Source: JAHJFW01 sp964595075
Lineage (GTDB): Bacteria > Patescibacteriota > Patescibacteriia > 2-12-FULL-60-25
Reading direction: 5' to 3'
DNA length: 31,488 bases
NCBI GenBank assembly: GCA_964595075.1
Contig: CAZQNT010000010.1
Location: 1 to 31,488, forward strand
The translations under genes were made by a program, and so were the position numbers. The stretch's first letter is position 1. Each line of letters opens with the position of its first letter. The notes under the pieces were generated by a model. That model saw nothing but the letters and a program-made list of their open reading frames with translations. It was not told where the DNA came from and made no database searches. This document shows positions 16,231 to 23,511 of the stretch, piece after piece.

Positions 16231-17586
16231 ATGAAAACGCCTAAATATCACCTTATCACGTATGGATGCCAGATGAATAAGAATGACACGGAGCGGATCG
16301 CGCGGCTGCTTTCGGATTTGGGATTTCAGGAAACGGATATCGAGGGGGAGGCGGATTTGATTTTGCTCAACACGTGCTCCGTGCGGCAGACTGCGGAAAA
16401 TCGAGTGTACGGAAAGATGAAGGATTTTATAGAGATCAAGTCTCGTCGGCCGGAGGTGATCGTGGCGGTAACGGGTTGCATGGCTGGACGCGACAAGAGT
16501 GGCGAGCTTCGAAGGAGGATGTTTGCGGCTGATTTGTTTTTTCCTACTTCTGAAATGGTGCGGTTGCCGCGATGGATGGCGGAGTTGCGCCCGGAATTGG
16601 TGAATACGACGGATGCCGTTACCGATTATTTAAAAATTTCTCCACTTAGATCTCCGAGCGCGCAGGCGTTCGTGTCCGTCCAAACCGGCTGTAATAAGTT
16701 TTGCACGTATTGCGTTGTTCCTTACGCGCGCGGGCTTGAGAGGAATCGCACCGCCTCCGATGTGCTCGCAGAAATTCGTGAATGCGCGCAGCGTGGCGTG
16801 AAGGAAATTACTTTTTTGGGACAGACCGTCAATTCGTATCGCGCATCCGATCCCGGATCGTTTTCTCGCGCTAATCCTTACGTGGCGTCGGCGGAAAAAC
16901 AGGGACGTTTTTGGAATCATTTTGCAGCGTTGCTTTGGGAAGCGAATGAGACGCAGGGGATCGTACGCGTTAATTGGACGGCGCCGCATCCAAACTCGAT
17001 GACAGATGACGTGATTGACGCGCTCGCTCTACCTAAGCAGCTGAATTTTCTTCATCTCCCTGTGCAGTCAGGTTCAAACGACGTTTTGTTTCGCATGAAT
17101 CGAAAATATACGCGCGAAGATTTTTTGCGCGTGATGGGTAAGGTGAAATCCGCGCGGCCCGGGATAGCGATCGGAACGGATATCATCGTAGGATTTTCCG
17201 GAGAAACGGAACGGGATTTTGAAGAAACCGTCTCGCTCTATCGCGAGGTTGATTTCGATATTTCTTATACCGCGCAATACAGTCCGCGAACCGGAACTCT
17301 GGCGAATAAACTTTTTGCCGACGACGTTTCTCGCGAAGATAAGAGGCGGCGATGGGATTATATGCAGACGCTCATGAAAGAAATTACGCTTCGAAAAAAT
17401 CAGGCGTTTGCAGGAAAGACGGTGTCCGTGCTCGTCGATCGCGTTGAAAACGGCTGGGCCATGGGCAATTCAAGCGAGATGAAGGTGTGTAAATTCAAGT
17501 GTTCAGATCCCGGCATTGTTGGTAAGATAATACCGATAACGATAGAAACGGCGTTTGAGTGGGTATTGATCGGAAGAAGCGTTTGA
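16231..17586 (+). CDS. miaB: tRNA-2-methylthio-N6-dimethylallyladenosine synthase MiaB
   Basis: The 451-aa radical SAM methylthiotransferase adds the 2-methylthio group to i6A37 in tRNA. The N-terminal UPF0004 domain shows YGCQMNKND, LLNTCSVRQTAENR and VTGCMAG, with cluster cysteines C13, C49 and C83. The radical SAM cluster is C154xxxC158xxC161 in QTGCNKFCTYCVVPYARG, followed by GVKEITFLGQTVNSY, LHLPVQSGSND and TDIIVGFSGET. The C-terminus is a TRAM domain. It is followed directly by the third composite hairpin and by miaA, whose product makes its substrate. Confidence 0.95.
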   Translation: MKTPKYHLITYGCQMNKNDTERIARLLSDLGFQETDIEGEADLILLNTCSVRQTAENRVYGKMKDFIEIKSRRPEVIVAVTGCMAGRDKSGELRRRMFAADLFFPTSEMVRLPRWMAELRPELVNTTDAVTDYLKISPLRSPSAQAFVSVQTGCNKFCTYCVVPYARGLERNRTASDVLAEIRECAQRGVKEITFLGQTVNSYRASDPGSFSRANPYVASAEKQGRFWNHFAALLWEANETQGIVRVNWTAPHPNSMTDDVIDALALPKQLNFLHLPVQSGSNDVLFRMNRKYTREDFLRVMGKVKSARPGIAIGTDIIVGFSGETERDFEETVSLYREVDFDISYTAQYSPRTGTLANKLFADDVSREDKRRRWDYMQTLMKEITLRKNQAFAGKTVSVLVDRVENGWAMGNSSEMKVCKFKCSDPGIVGKIIPITIETAFEWVLIGRSV

Positions 17587-17680
17587 GTTGTCACGCTATG
17601 AAAAAAGAATTATTTCGCTGCGGAACTCGCTTCGCTCAAACAGTCCTCGCTTCATAATTCTTTTTTCATAGCGTGACAAC
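17587..17680 (+). repeat. Composite hairpin element, copy 3 (miaB-miaA)
   Basis: The arms 17587-17613 and 17654-17680 are a perfect 27-bp inverted repeat around a 40-nt core with the invariant 30 nt at 17619-17648. It starts on the base after the miaB stop codon. A GTG at 17673 in the right arm opens a frame into miaA, but the likely miaA start is at 17712. Confidence 0.92.
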
Positions 17681-17711
17681 AACAAATAGGAAGTTGGAAA
17701 CAAACGATAAT

Positions 17712-18650
17712 ATGACCGCCAACCTACCCCGTGTCGTATGCATCGTAGGTCCGACGTCATCTGGAAAAACCAAGTTGAGTCTTCGTCTTGCTGAAAGATT
17801 CGATGGAGAAATTATCAACGCCGACGCTCGGCAATGCTATACGGATTTTGATATTGGGACGGGGAAGCCGGTTGGAAAGAAAGGTGAGTACCGAGGGCGG
17901 CGCACGTATCTTGTGAAAGAATTTCCTCATTACTTGATGGATTTTTTGCCGCCCGAACAAGTTTATACTGTCGCGGAATGGCGGAAGGCGGCAATGAGGG
18001 CTGTCAAAGGAATAACCGGAAGAAAGCATCTTCCAATCGTGGTTGGAGGAACCGGATTGTACATAAAGGCGCTTGTAGACAATCTTTCTTTTCCAAAAGT
18101 TCCGCCGAAACCTCATCTTCGAGAGGCGTTTGAAAAAAAGTCTCGCGAGGAGCTGGTCGCGCTGTTGTTAAAAATGGATCCGACGGCTGGGGAGACCGTT
18201 GATTTGAAGAATCCGCGTCGCGTGATCCGCGCTTTAGAAATCGTGACGTTTACCGGAAAGCCGGTCAGCGAAACAAGAAAGATTGGCAAGCCGGACGTGG
18301 ATGCGTTTCAGATCGGGATTCGTCGAACGCGACAAGAGTTGTTCGCTCGAATCGACCGCGAGGTTGAAGACATGATCGAGCGTGGGTGGATCGACGAGAT
18401 CCGCGAGCTTCTTCGCAAAGACGTGCCGCTGGACGCTCCGGCAATGACGTCTATCGGATATCGCGAGCTCATTTCCTATATTAAAGGCGAACAATCGTTG
18501 GATGAAGCGGTCGTCGCGTGCAAGACGGCGGTGCGCAGGTACGCAAAACGACAAGAGACGTGGTACAGACGCGATCCAAATGTACGCTGGGTGAGCTCTG
18601 AAGACGAGGCGATACAAAAGGTTGGTGAGTGGCTTACGAAGAAAGAATGA
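17712..18650 (+). CDS. miaA: tRNA dimethylallyltransferase MiaA
   Basis: The 312-aa enzyme transfers an isopentenyl group to N6 of A37 in tRNAs that read UNN codons. The P-loop GPTSSGKT is at residues 13-20, followed by EIINADARQCYTDFDIGTGKP, VVGGTGLYIKAL at about 110-122, NPRRVIRALEI and the C-terminal TAVRRYAKRQETWYRRDP. I chose ATG 17712; starting at GTG 17673 would add 13 residues encoded partly by the hairpin arm. No Shine-Dalgarno site is obvious at normal distance. The ordering miaB-miaA gives both steps of ms2i6A37 synthesis in one unit. Confidence 0.95.
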   Translation: MTANLPRVVCIVGPTSSGKTKLSLRLAERFDGEIINADARQCYTDFDIGTGKPVGKKGEYRGRRTYLVKEFPHYLMDFLPPEQVYTVAEWRKAAMRAVKGITGRKHLPIVVGGTGLYIKALVDNLSFPKVPPKPHLREAFEKKSREELVALLLKMDPTAGETVDLKNPRRVIRALEIVTFTGKPVSETRKIGKPDVDAFQIGIRRTRQELFARIDREVEDMIERGWIDEIRELLRKDVPLDAPAMTSIGYRELISYIKGEQSLDEAVVACKTAVRRYAKRQETWYRRDPNVRWVSSEDEAIQKVGEWLTKKE

Positions 18651-18715
18651 TTCTATATATCAATCTGTAACTCAGTTAGAGCGATCTTAACAGTCAGAAT
18701 AAAATGAAAAAATAC

Positions 18716-18754
18716 AACCCACGAGAATGACCGATAGGACCTTTTCGATGGGTT
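18716..18754 (+). repeat. Inverted hairpin repeat, left end
   Basis: A 39-bp unit: AACCCACGAGAA pairs with TTTTCG-A-TGGGTT (12 bp, one bulge, one G-U) around a loop containing GACCGATAGGAC. It matches the reverse complement of the right copy at 19439-19477 in 32 of 39 positions without gaps. T-rich tracts on both sides mean it can also terminate miaA and the convergent gene. Confidence 0.82.
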
Positions 18755-18793
18755 ATTGTTTTTGATGCAAAAAGTGGATTTTGATTAATGTTG

Positions 18794-19345
18794 TTATTTA
18801 CGCAGGTAAAAGTCACGCGCTCGTTGTTCTAGGCGACCAAGGTTTGGGATGATGCAGACGTCTACATACGACGCAACTTTGAGTGACGATGCGATAGTCA
18901 GAATTTCTTTTTTGCAATCATAAGGAAAAGCGTACACGCTTTTCTGAACCCTAAAGCAACCGACTCTTTGTAATAATCTTTGAAAACGACGACGGAGTTT
19001 TATTCGTTCTGGAATATCAAACATAATCAATCTCCACATGTGATCCCATTTTCCAAAATTGAACTCTTTTAAACGTTGTTTCGTTTGTCTAACAAATCCT
19101 TTTGGCGTGAGAATAATAGGCGAGTGCTCATCGTTTTCGTCGTATTCTATGTATCCTTTCAACTTTTGTTCGCGCAATGCCTGTTTTATCCTCCAGTGAC
19201 TATATCTTGCAAGTCCTGAAAATAATTTTGGCGCGGTTCGTCCTTGAGATAGAATGCAACCGATCGTGACAATTGTTCCAATGCTTAATACGTCGTATAG
19301 CGCGACGGTCAAGGTTTTGATTTTCTGCTTCGTTTTTCTTTTCAT
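18794..19345 (-). CDS. PaaX-like regulator with Cas2-like domain
   Basis: The 183-aa protein has an N-terminal helical region, a winged-helix-like segment at about residues 35-95 (ALREQKLKGYIEYDE, LTPKGFVRQTKQRL), and a Cas2-like ferredoxin-fold domain at about 103-170. The latter shows MFDIPERIKLRRRFQRLLQR then RVQKSVYAFPYD, with Asp110 at the position of the Cas2 metal ligand. This arrangement is that of PaaX-family repressors, where the Cas2-like part serves dimerisation and ligand sensing. There is no CRISPR array, cas1 gene or HUH motif nearby. AGGGG lies 5 nt before the ATG and TATATATA just upstream may be the -10 region. It stands alone between two inverted hairpin repeats. Confidence 0.72.
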   Translation of the reverse strand: MKRKTKQKIKTLTVALYDVLSIGTIVTIGCILSQGRTAPKLFSGLARYSHWRIKQALREQKLKGYIEYDENDEHSPIILTPKGFVRQTKQRLKEFNFGKWDHMWRLIMFDIPERIKLRRRFQRLLQRVGCFRVQKSVYAFPYDCKKEILTIASSLKVASYVDVCIIPNLGRLEQRARDFYLRK

Positions 19346-19435
19346 AGAAACCCCTATATATACCGCTGCCAGTTTTTTGTTCTGATGTCAAGACGGATTT
19401 GTGTGTACAACGTAAAGTCAGCCCAGAAAATTAGC

Positions 19436-19480
19436 GCAAACCCATCAAAATGTACCTATCGGTCATTTTGATGGGTTTGC
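19436..19480 (-). repeat. Inverted hairpin repeat, right end
   Basis: A perfect 17-bp stem: GCAAACCCATCAAAATG at 19436-19452 and its complement at 19464-19480, with loop TACCTATCGGT. The 39-bp core (19439-19477) is the inverted partner of 18716-18754. It lies 90 nt upstream of the PaaX-like start. The 282-nt region 19346-19627 otherwise holds only the flanking promoters. Confidence 0.85.
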
Positions 19481-19555
19481 TTATATGTTTATACTTTGAG
19501 GTTTAATTCACGTTGAATTCGAAATTTTGCGATATTTGCGAACGTGATTTACGGA

Positions 19556-19584
19556 TTGACACCGTCAGTTGTTCTTTGTATTAT
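19556..19584 (+). promoter_or_regulatory. Consensus promoter of the 31-aa gene
   Basis: TTGACA (19556-19561), 17-nt spacer, TATTAT (19579-19584). This is the strongest match to a sigma-70 promoter in the window. It predicts a leader of about 37 nt that contains GGAGGAGG. Confidence 0.8.
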
Positions 19585-19627
19585 GAGTTTCGGTCATCCG
19601 AAATATTGGTTTGGAGGAGGAAGAAGT

Positions 19628-19723
19628 ATGCTGTATTCGTTGCTGGCGTTTTCCCCGTTCATCGGGCTTACCCTTTTGCTCCTTGTCTATGCCTATCTAC
19701 TCGGGAGGAACAAAGAGCGTTGA
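19628..19723 (+). CDS. 31-aa single-span membrane peptide
   Basis: The frame encodes MLYSLLAFSPFIGLTLLLLV followed by YAYLLGRNKER: one hydrophobic helix of about 22 residues and a basic tail. It is supported by a consensus promoter, a strong Shine-Dalgarno GGAGGAGG at 19613-19620 with 7-nt spacing, and a terminator at 19790. Such a layout is rare in this window, where most genes lack a Shine-Dalgarno site. I do not recognise it. It could be a small membrane regulator, a type I toxin-like peptide, or the N-terminal anchor of a lost longer gene. Confidence 0.7.
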   Translation: MLYSLLAFSPFIGLTLLLLVYAYLLGRNKER

Positions 19724-19789
19724 ATATCGTGAGGAAGAACGTACGCGTCTTTTGTTTTCGCGAGCGAATTAGGTTGTCGCATACATATC

Positions 19790-19812
19790 AAGAGCCGATC
19801 GGCTCTTTTTTT
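19790..19812 (+). terminator. Terminator of the 31-aa unit
   Basis: The 18-bp palindrome AAGAGCCGATCGGCTCTT (19790-19807) is followed by T residues to 19812. It also lies just beyond the gatB stop, on the opposite strand. Confidence 0.85.
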
Positions 19813-19813
19813 C

Positions 19814-21337
19814 TTATCCGATTTCTTTCTTTATCATTTCCTCGGCTTTCGCCGGATCTGCTTTTCCTTCGGTCGCTTTCATCACGGCTCCTACGAACCA
19901 TTTTATTATGGATTCTTTTCCGGCTTTATATTGTGCTACTTGATCAGGGTTTTGCTCGACAAGACGCTTGATCTCCGCAACCAACTTTTCTTCGTCCATT
20001 TTTTGTCCGAGGTTATGATCCTCCATAACGTGCGACGGATCGGCGTCCGTTCCGATCATGAGAGCGAGAAGTTTTTGCGCGTTCGCGCTTCCAACGTCGC
20101 CTCTATCGAGAAGAAGAATGAATTCGGAAAAATTTTCCGGAGTAATCCGCGCGTCTTTGAGATCGAGCGAGCGCTCAGTAAGCATCCCTGCGAGTTTTGA
20201 CGTTAGCCATCCACCGACGAGTTTTGCGTACTTTTTCTTTTTATCGTTCAACAACTCGCTGCCACTCTTTCCGGATTCGTCCGTTCCCTCCAGCCATCCA
20301 GCGAGCTCGCCCATTATCGCCTCCGCATAGTCCGTCCAGCCGTCGTGAGACACGAAAAACGCGGCGTCTGACGGGCTAAACCACCACTCTTCTTCGAGCC
20401 GCGATCTTTTTTCCGCCGGAAGTTCCACGCGGCGATTCATGAGCCGTTCGCGAAGCGCCACGAGATTTTGCGGCGGCAGATCCGGCTCCGGAAAATAGCG
20501 ATAGTCCGCGCTTGTTTCTTTTGTTCTTTGTTCGAAAGTCACTCCGCGATTCTCGTCCCATCCGCGAGTTGATGCGACCGGAAAAGTCTGTGCCGCGTAG
20601 AGCTCCTCTTGTCGCCCAATTTCGTATTGAAGCGCGCGCTCGACGGCTCGGAACGAGTTTAGGTTTTTGATCTCGACTTTCGGATTTAGAAATGATTGCG
20701 TAGGTAAGTTTTTATCGTCAATTTCAAGAAGCGAAACATTAGCGTCGCAGCGCATTTGTCCTTTCTCCATATCCGCGTCAGAAACGCCGACGGTCCGTAG
20801 AATCGCGCGCAGTTCTTGTAAATACGCTTTGGCTTCTTGAGGGGATCGGATATCCGGTTCGGTCACGATTTCGAGGAGTGGCGTTCCACCGCGATTGAAA
20901 TCCACGAACGTCCCGTCTTTGGTGTGAACGTTTTTTGCGGCATCTTCTTCCAAATGCGCGCGAGTAATTCCAACGCGGATCGAATCTCTCGGCGGCTTTC
21001 CGTTCGGTACGGCTATATTCACGTATCCGTCCAAGGCGATGGGCAGGTGGAATTGCGAAATTTGGTAACCCTTTGGCAGATCCGGATAAAAATAATTTTT
21101 TCTATCAAAAGCCGCTGTATCCGGAATGCGGCAGTTCAGCGCGAGACCAGCTTTAACTCCCAGTTCGAGCGCGTGGATGTTCAGCGCCGGTAGAGATCCG
21201 GGTTGGCCGGTACAGATAGGACAGATCGCGCTATTAGGTTCCGCTCCGTCGTCAACGTTGGCGCACGAGCAAAACATTTTGCTCGCTGTTTTGAGTTGAG
21301 CGTGAATTTCGAGGCCGATGATTGGTATGAGACGCAT
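19814..21337 (-). CDS. gatB: Asp/Glu-tRNA amidotransferase subunit B
   Basis: The 507-aa GatB subunit phosphorylates and, with GatA-derived ammonia, amidates misacylated Glu-tRNA(Gln) or Asp-tRNA(Asn). It begins IPIIGLEIHAQLKTASKMFC. The zinc-binding cysteines (CSCAN, CPICTGQPGSLP) follow, then GYQISQFHLPIA, the kinase-site segment VDFNRGGTPLLEIVTEPD, MRCDANVS and KVEIKNLNSFRAVERAL. The C-terminal helical/YqeY-like tail (about 360-507) contacts tRNA. gatA and gatC are not in the window. There is a 78-nt gap with a GC-rich repeat between it and the upstream membrane protein gene. Confidence 0.95.
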   Translation of the reverse strand: MRLIPIIGLEIHAQLKTASKMFCSCANVDDGAEPNSAICPICTGQPGSLPALNIHALELGVKAGLALNCRIPDTAAFDRKNYFYPDLPKGYQISQFHLPIALDGYVNIAVPNGKPPRDSIRVGITRAHLEEDAAKNVHTKDGTFVDFNRGGTPLLEIVTEPDIRSPQEAKAYLQELRAILRTVGVSDADMEKGQMRCDANVSLLEIDDKNLPTQSFLNPKVEIKNLNSFRAVERALQYEIGRQEELYAAQTFPVASTRGWDENRGVTFEQRTKETSADYRYFPEPDLPPQNLVALRERLMNRRVELPAEKRSRLEEEWWFSPSDAAFFVSHDGWTDYAEAIMGELAGWLEGTDESGKSGSELLNDKKKKYAKLVGGWLTSKLAGMLTERSLDLKDARITPENFSEFILLLDRGDVGSANAQKLLALMIGTDADPSHVMEDHNLGQKMDEEKLVAEIKRLVEQNPDQVAQYKAGKESIIKWFVGAVMKATEGKADPAKAEEMIKKEIG

Positions 21338-21359
21338 GGGTGTGTAAGAGTTTGGCGTT

Positions 21360-21388
21360 GTAGGGGCGGGCTTGTCCCGCCCTCCCCA
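21360..21388. repeat. GTAGGGGCGGGC repeat, copy 1
   Basis: GTAGGGGCGGGCTTGTCCCG then CCCTCCCC: the GGGCGGG and CCCGCCC parts pair across CTTGT. It is identical to the copy at 24415-24442. Confidence 0.8.
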
Positions 21389-21415
21389 ACGAGGTAGTCG
21401 GTAGACGGAGGATGG

Positions 21416-22168
21416 CTATCTGCTGCGTTGAAGCTGTCTATAGAGCTTAACCTGGAATCCGATGATTAGCGGCATAAACGCTGCCATGGCCGCCATTTGC
21501 ACGAATTGCGCTACACCCGCATAGAACGGATCGGTTTTCAGGTCCACCGTATAGCCCATCATTCGAAGTTTAAACAGAGGTCCTATCAGCAACATTACAA
21601 AGCCCGCGATCAATGTCATAAGTCCGGCGAATAGCACTACTCCGGATATGACTCTTCCGAACGTAGCCCACCAACGACCCTTGATCAGTTCTCGCGATTC
21701 TTTAAGCGCGCTTGATCCGCGGATTCCTTTGTCGATCAGGAACAATTCTGAAAAATATAATGCTACACCGAAATAGATTCCCGGGAGGATGAATAGAATT
21801 GTCGCGCCGAACGTGATGATGCCTACCAATAGTCCTATCCAAATTAAGGACACGAACAGACCCATGGCTTTTTGTCCTTCTTCTTTTGCGTCAAGCGGCG
21901 ATTTTCCGGCTTCTAGCAACAGCATTCTTATCATCAGACGGATTCCTACCCATGCCGTGAAGATTCCGCTGGCTAACGATACTATGAACACCAAAGTGGA
22001 AAAATTCGGGTTATATTTCGCCAAGAAACCCGAGGCGAAATAAACGAGACCGACGTATAGGAATAGGATGGACGTTTTTACGCTGACGTTCCATGTGGAC
22101 GTAAAAAGTTTCCAACTGTCGGAAAGAAGGGATCCGACCGTAGGAAGCGTCTTGGGGAGGTTTGTCAT
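21416..22168 (-). CDS. Polytopic membrane protein, unknown
   Basis: The 250-aa protein has about six hydrophobic segments, at roughly 28-50, 56-80, 103-130, 130-150, 175-205 and 220-240, with Gly- and Ile-rich helices such as FGATILFILPGIYFGVALYF. The pattern SxxLKESRELIKGRWWATFGR between helices is reminiscent of the YciC/DUF975-like membrane proteins, in which a similar motif follows the fourth helix. I cannot assign a function. It has its own extended -10 box and stands after REP copy C, so it is not part of the tmk unit. Confidence 0.7.
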   Translation of the reverse strand: MTNLPKTLPTVGSLLSDSWKLFTSTWNVSVKTSILFLYVGLVYFASGFLAKYNPNFSTLVFIVSLASGIFTAWVGIRLMIRMLLLEAGKSPLDAKEEGQKAMGLFVSLIWIGLLVGIITFGATILFILPGIYFGVALYFSELFLIDKGIRGSSALKESRELIKGRWWATFGRVISGVVLFAGLMTLIAGFVMLLIGPLFKLRMMGYTVDLKTDPFYAGVAQFVQMAAMAAFMPLIIGFQVKLYRQLQRSR

Positions 22169-22178
22169 AGTGCTGGAT

Positions 22179-22187
22179 ATTATATCA
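22179..22187 (-). promoter_or_regulatory. Extended -10 promoter, near-leaderless
   Basis: On the minus strand TGA-TATAAT ends 10 nt before the ATG at 22168, giving an expected leader of about 4 nt. Confidence 0.6.
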
Positions 22188-22214
22188 AAATGTGATGCCT
22201 TTGTATAACTTTTA

Positions 22215-22297
22215 TGTCATCCCCGCGAAGGCGGGGACCCAGGATATAAGATGAATTTTTCCTTTTATTCTGGATTCCCGTCTACACGGGAATGACA
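22215..22297. repeat. REP-like double hairpin, copy C
   Basis: TGTCATCCCCGCGAAGGCGG... (22215-22242) faces CTGGATTCCCGTCTACACGG... (22270-22297), with an ATATAAG-containing linker. It lies 9 nt beyond the tmk stop. Confidence 0.88.
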
Positions 22298-22306
22298 CGA
22301 ATTTAT

Positions 22307-23032
22307 TTATAAAAGCGAGTCCAGGATCAGTCTCATCTTCTCCGCAAGCGCCTCGCGCGTTTCGGATCCGTCCATCACCATGAGGCGCGTTCCGCGGGAC
22401 GTGAACGGTTCAGTCACGTCAGTCGATCTGAAGCGTTTTGCGAGCGCGATTTGGAACGAGGCGGCGTCGTAAACGTGATTGTCGATTTTTTCCGCGCGAT
22501 TCGCCAGACGTTCTTTTGCGATCGCAGGATCTATATCGAGGAATATGAATGCGTCCGGAGGGGAGGAGAGCGCGATGCGGTTTCCTTCGAGCGACATGAG
22601 CCAAGGGATATCGACTCGTGATTCGCTTCCGTCGGTTTCGCTTTGTAGCGGTTGGTAGGCGAGCGACGATATCAGGCCGCGGTCTTGAATAACGATACGT
22701 CCTTTTCTCGCCTTAAGAAACGGAAGAATGAGACGCGTATATTGAACGCCGCGGTCGAGCGCGAACGCCTCCGCGGCAAGTCGCGCGCTGTACGGCGTAT
22801 TCGTCCTTATTATTTCTTCTCGTATTTCTTTTCCGATTCTTGCATGCGTAGGTTCCGCAGTAAGCAGCACATCCGCATCTCCAACGTCGGCGAGCGCCGG
22901 ATGCCGTCCGTTTTCCTTTGACCACGCGACAGAATCAAAGACTCGCAACCCACGTTCTTCGGCCCATACGCGAGCGGCATTAAGCAGCGTGGATTTTCCG
23001 GAGCCGTCTATACCGTCGATTTGGAGAAACAT
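22307..23032 (-). CDS. tmk: Thymidylate kinase
   Basis: The 241-aa protein is somewhat longer than typical TMK (about 210 aa). The P-loop is GIDGSGKST at residues 7-15, and TAEPTHARIGKEIRE matches the substrate-binding EPxxT/R segment. The DRY/DRH motif of TMK reads DRG here (IQDRGLISSLAYQ, about residue 117). PDAFIFLDIDPAIAKERLANR contains the usual LDI/VxPxxAxxR signature. It would convert dTMP to dTDP. The insertion around residues 35-50 and the DRG variant make the nucleotide specificity slightly uncertain. The folA-thyA-dut context supports dTMP. Confidence 0.82.
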   Translation of the reverse strand: MFLQIDGIDGSGKSTLLNAARVWAEERGLRVFDSVAWSKENGRHPALADVGDADVLLTAEPTHARIGKEIREEIIRTNTPYSARLAAEAFALDRGVQYTRLILPFLKARKGRIVIQDRGLISSLAYQPLQSETDGSESRVDIPWLMSLEGNRIALSSPPDAFIFLDIDPAIAKERLANRAEKIDNHVYDAASFQIALAKRFRSTDVTEPFTSRGTRLMVMDGSETREALAEKMRLILDSLL

Positions 23033-23037
23033 AATTT

Positions 23038-23511
23038 CTATTTTCTCTCATACGTCACGAACGAGAATCCTTCATGATCCTCTCGCGCCGCCTCTTTCCA
23101 CACGGCAGGGTTTATCTCAGGAAAAAATACGTCGCCGTCCGGTGATTGGTGAACGTGAGTAATATAGAGACGCTCGGCCAGAGGCATGGCGGCTTTGTAG
23201 ATCATGGCGCCTCCCATTATCATTACTTCGGGTTCGCCCGCGTGCGCGGCGACCGCGTCTTCCAGCCGCGAATACGACTCTACGCCTTCCGGAAATTTGT
23301 CGTCCGGATTGAACGTGAGCACCACGTTTTTTCTATTCGGGAGAGGTCTGTATTTTTCCGGCAACGAAAACCACGTGTTGCGTCCCATTATCACGGTTTT
23401 TCCAGTCGTCAAATCGCGGAACCTTTTCATGTCCTCGGGAATGTTCCAGAGGAGCGCGTTATTTTTTCCGATGCAGAGGTTGTCGGCAACGGCGCAGATT
23501 ATGGCGATCAT
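23038..23511 (-). CDS. folA: Dihydrofolate reductase
   Basis: The 157-aa enzyme reduces dihydrofolate with NADPH. The N-terminal IAIICAVADNLCIGKNNALLW matches the substrate and cofactor strand, with W21 and D26 (PEDMKRF) at catalytic positions. GKTVIMGRNTWFSLP and KNVVLTFNP follow, then VMIMGGAMIYKAAMP and RLYITHVHQSPDGDVFFPEI. Its ATG overlaps the thyA stop by 4 nt. The pairing is functional, since ThyA generates the dihydrofolate that FolA recycles. Confidence 0.95.
   Translation of the reverse strand: MIAIICAVADNLCIGKNNALLWNIPEDMKRFRDLTTGKTVIMGRNTWFSLPEKYRPLPNRKNVVLTFNPDDKFPEGVESYSRLEDAVAAHAGEPEVMIMGGAMIYKAAMPLAERLYITHVHQSPDGDVFFPEINPAVWKEAAREDHEGFSFVTYERK

Noticed and set aside
18794..19345. 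CRISPR-Cas system suggested by the Cas2-like motif
   Set aside because: No repeat-spacer array, cas1 or effector gene is present, and a winged-helix part precedes the Cas2-like domain, which fits PaaX-type regulators.
18794..19345. Y1/HUH transposase (RAYT) between inverted hairpins
   Set aside because: The protein has no His-hydrophobic-His motif and no suitable catalytic Tyr context, so the unit is not a standard REPtron.
20376..20561. Small Arg-rich frame inside gatB
   Set aside because: It lies fully inside the conserved gatB frame with no ribosome site or promoter.
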